Assembly: GCA_026003215.1 (NCBI GenBank)
Contig: BPGV01000001.1
Coordinates: 151,570-215,569, forward strand
DNA: 64,000 nucleotides
Reading direction: 5' to 3'
Origin: Bacteroidia bacterium
GTDB lineage: Bacteria > Bacteroidota > Bacteroidia > SpSt-205
A model generated the notes under the pieces. It was not told the origin of the DNA and ran no database searches. It worked only from the letters and a program-made list of their open reading frames with translations. This document shows, one piece after another, positions 51,475 through 61,058 of this stretch (position 1 is the stretch's first letter; each line of letters opens with the position of its first letter). The position numbers and the translations under genes were made by a program.

Positions 51475-51875
51475 GGGGCAAAAAGGAGCTCAACTTCTGA
51501 TTGGAGAAGGTCAGAGAGCGGATATTCTTTCTCCATAAACTCTTTTCCCTCACGGCTCATGCGAATAATCAGGGTATCGGTGCGAGGTATGGCCAAGGCA
51601 AAGTTGCCCTCGTTGTCTGTGCGTGTCTCGCCCAGGACTTTGCCTGTAGCTTTGTCCACAAACCATATACGTAAGTTAGCGGCGCCTTCCCCTTGTTTAT
51701 TGACTACTCGGCCGCTAAGGGTTTCCATGACGATGACTTCCTCTTGTTGAGGTTGTGGCTTGACCTTAGGTACGCTGCGGGGGGTTTTTCGAGGGGAGGG
51801 GGTTTCTTGCACGCGGCTCTCTTCTTGCGCCCACATCAGCCCGATAAGGCTTAGGGCTATCCATACGCTTCGCAT
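51471..51875 (-). CDS. small exported protein with carboxypeptidase-regulatory-like domain
   Basis: A 134-residue protein with a signal peptide (VWIALSLIGLMWA before Gln17), a Lys/Pro/Arg-rich spacer (TPSPRKTPRSVPKVKPQPQQ) and an Ig-like domain GRVVNKQGEGAANLRIWFVD...GETRTDNEGNFALAIP of the carboxypeptidase regulatory-like type. It overlaps the subtilisin gene (ATGA at 51471-51474), so the two are expressed together; a role in folding, anchoring or substrate binding for that protease is a guess. Promoter box TAAGTTTG lies four bases upstream. Confidence 0.8.
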   Translation of the reverse strand: MRSVWIALSLIGLMWAQEESRVQETPSPRKTPRSVPKVKPQPQQEEVIVMETLSGRVVNKQGEGAANLRIWFVDKATGKVLGETRTDNEGNFALAIPRTDTLIIRMSREGKEFMEKEYPLSDLLQSEVELLFAP

Positions 51876-51879
51876 ACAT

Positions 51880-51887
51880 CAAACTTA
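51880..51887 (-). promoter_or_regulatory. -7 promoter box of the small exported protein-protease operon
   Basis: TAAGTTTG ends four bases before ATG 51875. Confidence 0.7.
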
Positions 51888-51921
51888 GCAAATATTTTGC
51901 CATCCCACTGCTCCCGCATGT

Positions 51922-51929
51922 TACCTTTG
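51922..51929 (+). promoter_or_regulatory. -7 promoter box of the DUF4139 gene
   Basis: TACCTTTG ends four bases before ATG 51934. Confidence 0.8.
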
Positions 51930-51933
51930 CCGC

Positions 51934-53490
51934 ATGGATACCCTGCTGCCCCTCGTGCTACAGCTTACGGGGGTTACCCTTTACCCTCAGGGAGGGCTCT
52001 ATACTTATACGGGGCTTTTTTCTGCGCAAAAAGGCTTTACCCAAGCCGTTTGGGCAGAACTTCCGCCTGGGACTGACCCCACTACCCTGCGGGTTTCGTT
52101 GCCTTCCTCCGCTAAGGGCTATATTGTACAGACCGCGATAGAACCCCTCTCTCCTACGTGGCGCAAGGTGCCACCCGACCTTCAGCTCTTACAGCAGCGT
52201 ATAGATTCCCTGGACGGCCTATTGGCCCGATGGAATACCCGCCTCACCCTGCTTGCTGCCCAGGAGAGTACTCTTTTAGAAAACAAACACCTTGGCGGCG
52301 AAGACTCCCCTACCCATCCTGAAGAAGTAGAAAAATACTTACTCCTCTTGGAGCGTCAGCTCACCCGTGTCTTAGAAGAGAAAGTTCCCCTGCAAAAGCG
52401 TATAGCAGCAGCCCAAGACACCCTTCGCCGGTGGAAAGAGCAGTACCAAAATCGTATGCAGGGGTTGAAGCAGGCACGTGCCGCCCTTTTTATCACCTAT
52501 TGGGCACCACAGAAAGAAGCTTTCCCTATACGGGTAGAGCTGTCCGGTCCCCCTGCCAGTTGGCGTTTATACTACCGCATACGAGCCCTTCCCGCTATGG
52601 GGAAGGTTCTCTTACAGCGCTGGGCCGAAGTAGAGAATCGTTCGGGAGAAGATTGGAAAAATATGCCGCTTACTTTGTCTACAGCTCGGCCGGGCCAGTC
52701 CGGGGAAATGTCGCCTTTCCTCCCTTGGTATGTAGATATGGCGGCTCCCATTGCGACGAAAGGAAGATACTCCCTTTTAGCCGCTGAAGCCGCTCCTCCA
52801 GCGGGTGATGCCTCCGGGGAGCAGGCCGGAGAGGAACTTGAAGGACCTGCTGCCCCTCCCCCCTTACCTGTCATCGCTGAGCAAACGCTCTCGCGTACCT
52901 ACGATTTAGGCCCCCAAACCGTGATAGCCGGCCAGCGGGCTACCCAGTTTTTCCTGCGGGAGGATACCATAGAGGCTACTTTCCAGTTCTTTGTGAATGC
53001 CCCTGCCGAAGAACGCGCCTACCTGCGAGCGGCCTTGCCCGCCGGAAGCTTCTTTCTCTGGGAAAAGGCCCCCGCTACCGTAGAAGTAGAAGGCCAAGAA
53101 GTCTCCCGTATCACCTGGCCCCCGCAGCAGCAGGAAGACACCCTTTGGCTGGACTTAGGTCCTTCCAGTCGTATCCAAGTGCGTCGCATAGAGACCCTCA
53201 ACCGCCGAGAAACTCGACTTACGGGCGGTACTATCCACCATCAGTTTGCTTACAAGCTGTCTCTCTCGCACACTTATACTGCTCCTATTCGCCTCACGGT
53301 ATGGGACCGCATACCCGTAAGTCGCACCTCCGAAATCAAAATAGAGCTCAATGACGCGGCAGGCGCTACCCTGGACCCAGAAAAAGGGCAGCTGCGCTGG
53401 GATATTACCCTTCCCCCCGGTGAGTCGTGGGAACGCACTTTCCGCTTCACAGTCAAATATCCCAAACAAAAACCCATCATAGGCTTGTGA
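51934..53490 (+). CDS. DUF4139 (mucoidy inhibitor MuiA-like) protein
   Basis: A 518-residue protein with the layout of the MuiA family: an N-terminal DUF4140-like beta domain, a coiled-coil middle (about residues 80-175: [36 protein letters not shown]), and a C-terminal DUF4139 beta domain ([24 protein letters not shown]-type region; FRFTVKYPK end). The function of the family is not established. No convincing signal peptide is seen from ATG 51934 ([18 protein letters not shown]), unusual because many relatives are exported; the promoter spacing nevertheless fixes this start. Stop overlaps the next start (GTGA). Confidence 0.82.
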   Translation: MDTLLPLVLQLTGVTLYPQGGLYTYTGLFSAQKGFTQAVWAELPPGTDPTTLRVSLPSSAKGYIVQTAIEPLSPTWRKVPPDLQLLQQRIDSLDGLLARWNTRLTLLAAQESTLLENKHLGGEDSPTHPEEVEKYLLLLERQLTRVLEEKVPLQKRIAAAQDTLRRWKEQYQNRMQGLKQARAALFITYWAPQKEAFPIRVELSGPPASWRLYYRIRALPAMGKVLLQRWAEVENRSGEDWKNMPLTLSTARPGQSGEMSPFLPWYVDMAAPIATKGRYSLLAAEAAPPAGDASGEQAGEELEGPAAPPPLPVIAEQTLSRTYDLGPQTVIAGQRATQFFLREDTIEATFQFFVNAPAEERAYLRAALPAGSFFLWEKAPATVEVEGQEVSRITWPPQQQEDTLWLDLGPSSRIQVRRIETLNRRETRLTGGTIHHQFAYKLSLSHTYTAPIRLTVWDRIPVSRTSEIKIELNDAAGATLDPEKGQLRWDITLPPGESWERTFRFTVKYPKQKPIIGL

Positions 53491-55052
53491 GAGTCGCCCT
53501 CCTCGGATGTGGCCGTTGGGGCCAAAAGCTCCTCCGACTTTTATATGAGCAGAAGGTCCTCGCCGCTGTTTGGACCCGCTCTCCGGAAAAATACCGTTCC
53601 CTCCACGAGACTTATCCAGGCCTGTATTGGACTTCTGTGCTGGAAGAAATCTGGAGGGACCCTGCCCTGCAAGCCGTCGTCATTGCTACCCCTGCTTCTA
53701 CCCACCCAGCCCTTATAAAAGAAGCACTTCTCGCAGAAAAAGACGTCTTCTGTGAAAAACCTATCGCATTTTCCGCTACTCAGTTGCAGGAGCTTATAAC
53801 ATTAGCTCAAAAAAAAGAGCGTATTCTTATGGGGGGGCATGTACTCCATTACCACCCCGCAGTGGAAGCCCTTCAGGCGCTTCTTCGGGAGGGGCGACTG
53901 GGGCGGCTCCTCTCTCTCCGGGCTGAACGCACCGGCATAGGACGCTTCCCCCTCGCCGAAGATGCCTTGTGGGGACTGGCTATCCATGATATTGCGCTTA
54001 TCCTGCACCTTTTGGGCCAAAAACCCGAAAAGAGCACTGCCCACGCCCAAGCCTGCTACTCATCCTTAGCGGAAGAGATAGACCTACACTTGGAGTTTTC
54101 CCAAGGCATAAAAGCGCATATCACGGCGAGCTGGCTCCATCCGCAGCGCAAGCGTCAGCTTACCGTGGTAGGCACCGAGGGGATAGTGATTTTTTCCGAG
54201 GGCATAGAGGGGCCTACTTTGCATTTGTACCCTTACCGTGTGGTGTGGGAAAGCGGACAAACCCCTTCCCTGCACGCCGAGGGAGAACCTATCTCCATAC
54301 CCTTTTCCCCAGAAGAACCCTTGGCTCGCGAAATAGCGCATTTTGTGCACTGTGTGCAGACGCGGGCTGTGCCACGCACTTCCGCCGAGGCCCTCCTCCC
54401 AGCTACGGCCCTGGCAGAAAAGCTATACCGGGAGCTTTTCCCCGAAGCAGACGCGCCTAAGCCCTACTTCGTTCATCCCACGGCTGTGATTGATGACGAT
54501 GTGGAGATTGGCGAAGGCACCAAGATTTGGCACTTTAGCCACGTCTTGCGGGGTAGTCGTATCGGTAAAAACTGCGTCTTAGGCCAAAATGTAGTTGTCG
54601 GCCCCTTTGTCCGCGTGGGCAATAACTGCAAAATTCAAAATAATGTCTCGCTCTACTATGGCGTAGAGTTAGAAGATGGGGTCTTATGTGGGCCTTCCTG
54701 TGTCTTTACCAACGACAAGTATCCGCGGGCCTTTATAGAGCGACGAAATGAGTTTTTGCAGACGCGGGTACGCCGAGGGGCCACAATTGGGGCTAATGCC
54801 ACGATTATGTGCGGCACTACGATTGGGCGCTTCGCGATGGTAGCAGCGGGGGCCGTCGTGACCCAAGATGTACCGGACCATGCCCTGGTCGTAGGCAACC
54901 CCGCCCGTCAAGTTGGTTGGGTCTGCGAATGCGGGGAAACCTTGGAAGAAAAACAACCAGACTCGTTGTACTATTGTGAGCGATGCGATTTGTATTACCA
55001 GCGCACCTTGAAGGGTTTGGAAAAAATCTTACAAGCTAACCCCCTCAGCTAA
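53487..55052 (+). CDS. Gfo/Idh/MocA dehydrogenase fused to LbH N-acetyltransferase (WbpB-WbpD-like)
   Basis: A 521-residue fusion. The N-terminal part (1 to about 325) is an NAD(P)-dependent Gfo/Idh/MocA oxidoreductase with [32 protein letters not shown] and GHVLHYHPA. The C-terminal part (about 330-521) is a left-handed beta-helix acyltransferase with [20 protein letters not shown], hexapeptide repeats through [15 protein letters not shown] and [20 protein letters not shown], and then a four-Cys zinc ribbon (VCECG...YYCERC). Separate WbpB/WlbA and WbpD/WlbB enzymes make UDP-di-N-acetyl-mannuronic or glucuronic acids for surface polysaccharides. The aminotransferase and 2-epimerase are not here. 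Start GTG 53487 overlaps the DUF4139 stop. Confidence 0.86.
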   Translation: MRVALLGCGRWGQKLLRLLYEQKVLAAVWTRSPEKYRSLHETYPGLYWTSVLEEIWRDPALQAVVIATPASTHPALIKEALLAEKDVFCEKPIAFSATQLQELITLAQKKERILMGGHVLHYHPAVEALQALLREGRLGRLLSLRAERTGIGRFPLAEDALWGLAIHDIALILHLLGQKPEKSTAHAQACYSSLAEEIDLHLEFSQGIKAHITASWLHPQRKRQLTVVGTEGIVIFSEGIEGPTLHLYPYRVVWESGQTPSLHAEGEPISIPFSPEEPLAREIAHFVHCVQTRAVPRTSAEALLPATALAEKLYRELFPEADAPKPYFVHPTAVIDDDVEIGEGTKIWHFSHVLRGSRIGKNCVLGQNVVVGPFVRVGNNCKIQNNVSLYYGVELEDGVLCGPSCVFTNDKYPRAFIERRNEFLQTRVRRGATIGANATIMCGTTIGRFAMVAAGAVVTQDVPDHALVVGNPARQVGWVCECGETLEEKQPDSLYYCERCDLYYQRTLKGLEKILQANPLS

Positions 55053-55110
55053 CCCGCCTTCTAAAGAAGATCCCATTTGGTGGAGAAGGTAAAGGCTCTG
55101 GTTTTTTCCC

Positions 55111-55118
55111 TACCTTTG
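55111..55118 (+). promoter_or_regulatory. -7 promoter box of secA
   Basis: TACCTTTG ends eight bases before ATG 55127. Confidence 0.75.
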
Positions 55119-55126
55119 CTTACCTT

Positions 55127-58100
55127 ATGTGGAGCTGGATAGCCCGGCTTTTCGGGAGTAAGCGCGAACGGGATATTGCCCGTCTGCGTCCGACCGTAGA
55201 AGAAATCAACCGCATCTACGCAACCCTCCGAGACCTTTCGGACCAGCAGCTGCGCGAGCGCACCTTTGCGCTGCGAGAAAAAATCCAAGCCGCCATAGCC
55301 CCCATCCAAAAGCAGCGCACCGAGACAGAGTCCGCCATCCAAGAAGCTATCCGCACAGGCGATATCGCTGCCCAAGTAACGCTCTTTGAAAAACTGGACC
55401 AGCTTCGCCTGGAGCGGAATAAACTCTTGGAAGCTACCCTCGCTAAGCTTTTGCCGGAAGCCTTCGCTATCGTAAAAGAAACGGCGCGCCGCCTCACAGA
55501 AAATAAACAGCTGGTCGTACCAGCCACCGACTGGGATTATGAAATGGCCCAAAAATATGGCCACATACGCATAGAAAATGGTCAAGCCATCTGGCCCAAC
55601 GTGTGGAAAGTGCGCGGCCATGAGCTGGAGTGGAACATGATTCATTATGATGTGCAGCTAATGGGGGGTATCGTGCTCCATGAGGGGAAAATCGCAGAGA
55701 TGGCCACCGGCGAAGGCAAAACCTTAGTCGCTACCCTACCCGCTTACCTGAATGGCCTCACAGGCCTGGGCATGCACATCGTCACCGTCAACGATTACTT
55801 GGCTAAACGCGACGCCGAATGGAACGGTCCCCTACTGGCTTTCCACGGATTGCGGGTAGATTGCATAGACTACTATGAGCCCCATTCCGAAGAACGAAGA
55901 AAAGCTTATCAGGCGGACATCACCTACGGTACCAATAATGAGTTTGGCTTTGATTACCTGCGGGATAATATGGTCACCTCCGCTGAACAGATGGTCCAGC
56001 GGGAGCACCACTACGCCATCGTAGATGAGGTGGACTCGGTTTTGATAGATGAAGCTCGTACGCCGCTCATTATCTCGGGCCCTGTACAGCATAGCGATGA
56101 CCATTTATACCGGCAGTTCAAGCCCTTGATTGACAAGCTGGTGAATGAACAGCGCCGCGCCAGCCAAGAAACCCTCCATAAAGCCAAAAAACTTATTGCC
56201 GAGGGCAAAACCAAACCCGAAGAGGCCGGTAAGCTCCTTTTGCGCATACACCGCACTACGCCTAAGTACCGGCCCTTCCTCAAGCTCTTAGCGGAGCCGG
56301 GGATGATGCCCATCTTAGAGAAAGCCGAGGCTTTCTACCTCCAAGACAACGCCCGTCGCATGCCCGAGGTAGATGAAGACCTCCTCTTCGTCGTAGATGA
56401 AAAGAACCACTCCGTGGACTTTACCGACAAAGGCATAGAACGCATCGCCCAATACGGTGAAGACCCCGCCCTTTTCACTTTGCCCGACTTAGCAAGTCTG
56501 CTTTCTGAAATAGAGGGAGACTCTACGCTTTCCCCTGCCCAAAAAGCTGAAAAGAAAGAGGCCCTGTACCGTTCCTACGCCGAAAAAGCCGAAAAGCTGC
56601 ACGCTATCCAGCAGCTCTTGCGGGCTTACGTCCTCTATGAGCGCGATGTGGATTATGTGGTCATGAACGGCCAAGTGCTGATTGTAGATGAACACACCGG
56701 CCGAATCCTCCCTGGACGGCGCTATTCGGAGGGCCTCCACCAAGCCATCGAAGCCAAAGAAGGCGTCACCGTGGAAGCAGCTACCCAAACCTGGGCCACC
56801 ATCACCCTCCAAAACTACTTCCGCATGTACCATAAGCTCGCCGGCATGACCGGTACCCGCCGAAACCGAAGCCAAAGAGTTTTATGACATTTACAAGCTG
56901 GATGTTGTGGTTATCCCCACCAATAAACCCTGCATCCGGAAGGACGAAGAGACCATCCTCTTCCGCACGCAGCGGGCAAAGTATAATGCCATCATTGAGG
57001 AGATAAAGCGGCTCCATGAGCAAGGACGGCCGGTGCTGGTGGGTACCACCTCGGTGGAGACCTCTGAGCTTTTGAGTCGGATGCTCAAAATGGCCGGCAT
57101 CCCCCATAATGTCCTAAATGCCAAACACCATGAGCGGGAAGCCGAAATCGTTGCCCAGGCTGGTCTCAAAGGCGCGGTCACCATCGCCACCAACATGGCG
57201 GGGCGGGGTACAGACATCAAGTTGGGGCCAGGGGTAGCGGAACTGGGGGGCTTGGCCGTCATCGGGGGTGAGCACCATCAGGCCCGCCGTATAGATAACC
57301 AGCTCCGAGGCCGGGCTGGCCGCCAAGGAGACCCCGGCTCCTCGCAGTTCTTCGCTTCCCTCGAAGATGACCTCCTGCGTCTCTTCAACTACGAGCGCAT
57401 GAGTAAATGGATGGACTTTCTCAAGTTCAAAGAAGATGAGTTCATCCAAGGCAAGATGGTCACCCGTACCATCACCAACGCCCAAATGCAAGTAGAGCGC
57501 AACCACTTCGGCATCCGGAAGCGCCTCTTAGAATATGACGAGGTGATGAACCACCAACGCAAAGCCATTTATGCCCGCCGCCGAAGCGCTCTCTTCGGCG
57601 ACCGCCTCCAAGTGGACCTCTCTAACATGCTTCAAGATGTGCTCCTGGGCATCGTCAGTCGTTACTCCAAGCCCGAAGACGCCGAAGCTATCGCTTATGA
57701 TTGCGTGCGTTCGTTAGCCTTCCTCCCTGAAATCACCCCAAAAGACTTAGAACCCTTCCAGCCGGAACGCATAGCGGGCCTCCTATATGAGCAGGCTTAC
57801 GCCTTTTACCGAGCTAAACGGGAGCGTATCAATAAGCTCATCTATGAACACACCTTAGAGCTGACCAAACGCTTCTCAGAAGCGCAGTGGCTCCAAGTAG
57901 ATTTTACTGAAGGAACCCTCCGTTTGCCAGTGGTTTTATCTATTCCGGAGATTTTGGCCTCCGAAGGGCATTCCGCCTTCACAGAAGTAGAAAAGACAGT
58001 TACCCTCAGCCAAATAGATAGCCTGTGGGTAGAACACCTGCGCCAGCTGGATGATTTACGTCATAGCGTGCAAACTGCCGTCTATGAACAAAAAGACCCG

Positions 58101-58433
58101 CTTTTGGTGTATAAGTTTGAAGCGTTCAAGCTCTTTCAGGCGATGGTAGATAGGCTCAATCAGCAGGTGTTGTCTCTGCTTTTCCGGATGGAGATTTACG
58201 AGGAGCGGCAAGCCACGCAGGGCCAGACGCGGCAGCGAGACCTTTCACGCCTCCGAGCCCGACAAGCCGATGATTATTACTTCACAAGTACAGTTTCGGC
58301 ACCCACTGCCGCTGTGCCCCAGTATGAAGCGGTAGGAGCTTCCGCCCATCCGGCCGAGGCTCCGGGACAGCCCCCCCTCTCCCGCCGCGAACGCCGCGCC
58401 CTGGAACGCCAGCAGAAAAAACGCAAAAAATGA
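55127..58433 (+). CDS. secA: preprotein translocase ATPase SecA, with one +1 frameshift in the assembly
   Basis: SecA drives export of unfolded proteins through SecYEG. The two halves read in different frames: 55127-56887 has the Walker A region [20 protein letters not shown] and [20 protein letters not shown] up to GMTGT; 56907-58433 continues with [18 protein letters not shown] and [13 protein letters not shown]. Reading one C fewer in the CCC run at 56856-56858 joins GMTGT directly to [17 protein letters not shown] and gives a normal protein of 1101 residues. As secA is essential, an assembly error is the most likely cause. The C-terminus ends in a basic [16 protein letters not shown] tail without the usual Cys-rich zinc motif. 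SecA serves the many exported proteins in this window. Confidence 0.93.
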
Positions 58434-58614
58434 AAAAAGACCTGCGCTCTCCTTTCGCTACCTATGTTTAGAAGCTATTTTACGGGAGGACCAGCTCCCT
58501 GATTAGAACCTTAGATGAAAAAAGTTCTCCAATATCCAACAGTAGGCGAACTTAGGTATAAAAAATATACATTGCGCTTCCTTCAATCCGTTGGGCTCTT
58601 GACAGGCCCTACCT
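58434..58614. other. intergenic stretch, AT-richer, no clear gene
   Basis: The longest non-coding stretch of the window (181 bases) lies between secA and the methyltransferase island. It has two TACCTATG sequences (58469-58476 and 58610-58617, the second containing the start codon of the next gene) and a small hairpin GGGAG/CTCCC (58484-58499). No TAnnTTTG box precedes the next gene. The hairpin might end secA transcription, but there is no T tract. I see no ORF or RNA gene. Confidence 0.4.
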
Positions 58615-60147
58615 ATGAAAGCTTCTAACGCAGCTCAAACGAGAAAGGCCCTCATGAAAGTAGGCTTTGTCGAAACTCCCCTGCCTATTGCCCGGCTTAT
58701 GATAGCGCTTGCGCGCGCCTTGCCTTCCTCGGCGACGGTATTAGATACCGGCTGTGGCAGGGGCGTTTTCCTGCAAGCTCTCCTCGAAAAAGGTTTTACC
58801 TACGTGACAGGAATAGAATACGACGCGGACTTAGCTGTAGCCTGCCAAAAAACCTATCCGCAGGTGCAAATACTTACAGGTGACTTCTTGACGTATCCCT
58901 TTCAGCAGCGTTTCGACCTTATTATAGGCAATCCCCCGTATGTGCATTATAACGCCCTGCCTGAGGAGCTGCGACCCCGGGTGTATAAGCTTACCGGCAC
59001 GGCTGAAAGTGATATCTATTATGCCTTTATTTTGCGCGCGCTTTCGCTCTTAGCGGAGGGAGGTGAGCTTATTTATATTGTGCCCTATACCTTCCTTTAC
59101 AATACCCATGCCAGGCAGTTGCGTAAAGCCTTGTCCGAAGGCGGTCATATAGACCTCATCATAGATTTAGATGAAACCCGCCTTTTCAAGGGCGAGAACC
59201 CGGAGACCCTTATCTTTCGCTTCATTAAAAAGCGCTCCCCGCTGAATACTATTTACATGAAGGTCAAGCAAACTACTTTTGCCCCCGAAACTCTCTACAC
59301 CGCTGCGCTGGAGGCTTTACATAAGCGCTGTGCGAATGCGGTTTTCTCCGTAGAGGTTCTTCCGCCTTTTAGGGGGGATCGTCCGTGGGTGCGTGGGGTG
59401 GGCCTGCCTAAGACATGGCAGACTATGCCGCTTGCGCACTTTGCCCGAGTAGGGGTAGGCTGGGTCTCCGGTATGGACGAAGCCTTTCGCCTGCATCCCG
59501 ACGAGCTGATCCACCTCTCAGAGGAGGAAAAGAAGTGCCTTTACCCCTTCGCTAAGGCCGCTTACTGCCGCCCCTTTGTGCTCGAAGGCACCGCATGGTA
59601 TTTTATTTTGCCTCCTTATGTGCAAAACGAAGAGCAGCTGCAGCAGGGATTTCCCTATTTCTATGCCAAGCTTAGCCGCTATGCGGAGCACCTGCAAAAG
59701 CGCTACTTACCTGCCACCAAAAAATGGTGGGACTGGCAAGCCTTGCGTAACTTTGAATTCCTCAAGGCTTATCTCTCTAAAAAGCGCCTATTTACCCCGG
59801 CCCTGGACAGAAGTCCCCACTTCCGTTTCGCGATAGGCGAACCCAATATCCTTCCCGCAGGGGATGTGTTATTTATTCAGCCTTATAGAGAAGAGGATAT
59901 CTACTGGCTTGCTGCCTATTTGAATAGCCGAGTATTTTTGCGTTACTATGATAGCTTGGGGATTCGTCGTGGGGGGAGGCGAGTCATAACCCAACGACTC
60001 TTAGAATCTGTGCCTATTCCGATTTTTTCTCAAGACATGCGTGCCCTCCTTACGGAACTAAGTTTTCAAGGAGAGGCGACCCTGCCCCAGATAGATGAAG
60101 CCATAGCACAGTATCAAGGGAGCGTCTCGTTGGGCACGTTATTCTAA
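58615..60147 (+). CDS. DNA adenine N6-methyltransferase with specificity domain (M1)
   Basis: A 510-residue gamma-type DNA methyltransferase of the Eco57I/TaqI group, which methylates adenine at a specific site. Motif X-like VGFVETPLPIARLM is followed by motif I VLDTGCGRGVFLQAL, an acidic motif II region (GIEYD) and motif IV NPPY at residues 106-109. The C-terminal 250 residues (WVSGMDEAFRLHPDE, LQKRYLPATKKWWDWQ, LPAGDVLFIQPYREEDIYWLAAYLNS) form a target-recognition domain. No nuclease domain is attached. First gene of an island with two more methyltransferases and an interrupted restriction-like gene. Confidence 0.9.
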   Translation: MKASNAAQTRKALMKVGFVETPLPIARLMIALARALPSSATVLDTGCGRGVFLQALLEKGFTYVTGIEYDADLAVACQKTYPQVQILTGDFLTYPFQQRFDLIIGNPPYVHYNALPEELRPRVYKLTGTAESDIYYAFILRALSLLAEGGELIYIVPYTFLYNTHARQLRKALSEGGHIDLIIDLDETRLFKGENPETLIFRFIKKRSPLNTIYMKVKQTTFAPETLYTAALEALHKRCANAVFSVEVLPPFRGDRPWVRGVGLPKTWQTMPLAHFARVGVGWVSGMDEAFRLHPDELIHLSEEEKKCLYPFAKAAYCRPFVLEGTAWYFILPPYVQNEEQLQQGFPYFYAKLSRYAEHLQKRYLPATKKWWDWQALRNFEFLKAYLSKKRLFTPALDRSPHFRFAIGEPNILPAGDVLFIQPYREEDIYWLAAYLNSRVFLRYYDSLGIRRGGRRVITQRLLESVPIPIFSQDMRALLTELSFQGEATLPQIDEAIAQYQGSVSLGTLF

Positions 60148-60152
60148 CTTTG
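60145..60152 (+). promoter_or_regulatory. -7 promoter box overlapping the M1 stop codon
   Basis: TAACTTTG; the TAA is the stop codon of M1, and the box ends five bases before ATG 60158, so M2 can be expressed on its own. Confidence 0.75.
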
Positions 60153-60157
60153 AGAAA

Positions 60158-61042
60158 ATGGGTCGTCGTTCGCGTACTTCTTCTTTTGGCACGCCCAAGC
60201 GCATTAATCACGATTCTTCGCCCTATTACGCCTCCCGCCTATACGAAGGTCTCCCTAAAGAATCGCCCCCCGTACCGGATAACCCGCTCCCTGCTGAGTG
60301 TAGCAATACAATATTTCTTCGTTCTGCCGAGCACATGGCTGAGCTCCCCGATCGCAGCGTGCACCTTATGGTTACCTCTCCTCCTTATAATGTCACCAAA
60401 GTCTATGACCAATCCCTCACGCTGGAGGAATACTTAGGCTTTTTGCGGCGGGTGATGCAGGAAGTATATAGGGTTTTGGTTCATGGGGGCCGAGCTTGTA
60501 TAAACATAGCGAACTTAGGCCGGCGGCCCTATATTCCCCTCTCGGCGTATGTGGTGAGGCTTATGGAAGAGATAGGGTTTTTGATGCGCGGGGAGATTAT
60601 TTGGGATAAGGGGGCAGGTGCGGGGGGCTCTATGGCTTGGGGCAGTTGGTGTTCTCCCGCTAATCCCGTCCTGCGGGATGTGCATGAGTACATTTTGGTG
60701 TTTTCGAAGGGGGCTTTTCGGCGGCGTCCTGCAGCTGGCCAAAAGGGCGACATTTCCCCCGAGCAGTTTATGGAATGGACCAAGTCGGTGTGGCGCTTTG
60801 CGCCCGAGTCGGCTAAGCGCATAGGCCATCCCGCCCCCTTCCCCGTAGAACTGCCTAAAAGGCTTATCTTGCTGTATACCTTTCCCGGTGAGGTGGTATT
60901 GGACCCGTTTATGGGCAGCGGCACCACAGCCGTGGCGGCCTTGGGAACCGGCCGCACCTTCGTAGGCTACGAAACAGAACCCGCCTACCTTACCCTGGCC
61001 CAACAAAGAATAGCCGCCCTGTCTCATCCAAGTATTTTTTAG
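60158..61042 (+). CDS. beta-class DNA methyltransferase, probably N4-cytosine (M2)
   Basis: A 294-residue methyltransferase with beta-class motif order: catalytic SPPY at residues 74-77 near the N-terminus and the SAM-binding DPFMGSGTTAVAALG at 249 near the C-terminus. SPPY rather than DPPY is typical of N4-cytosine enzymes, though some N6-adenine enzymes use it. The middle (GAGAGGSMAWGSWCSPANPV) and FPVELPKRLILLYTFPGEVV are common in this family. It has its own promoter box overlapping the M1 stop. Sixteen bases later comes the interrupted restriction-like gene. Confidence 0.9.
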   Translation: MGRRSRTSSFGTPKRINHDSSPYYASRLYEGLPKESPPVPDNPLPAECSNTIFLRSAEHMAELPDRSVHLMVTSPPYNVTKVYDQSLTLEEYLGFLRRVMQEVYRVLVHGGRACINIANLGRRPYIPLSAYVVRLMEEIGFLMRGEIIWDKGAGAGGSMAWGSWCSPANPVLRDVHEYILVFSKGAFRRRPAAGQKGDISPEQFMEWTKSVWRFAPESAKRIGHPAPFPVELPKRLILLYTFPGEVVLDPFMGSGTTAVAALGTGRTFVGYETEPAYLTLAQQRIAALSHPSIF

Positions 61043-61043
61043 C

Positions 61044-61051
61044 CATATTTG
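61044..61051 (+). promoter_or_regulatory. possible -7 box of the interrupted restriction-like gene
   Basis: CATATTTG differs from TAnnTTTG in the first base and ends seven bases before ATG 61059. Confidence 0.4.
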
Positions 61052-61058
61052 CGAAGAA

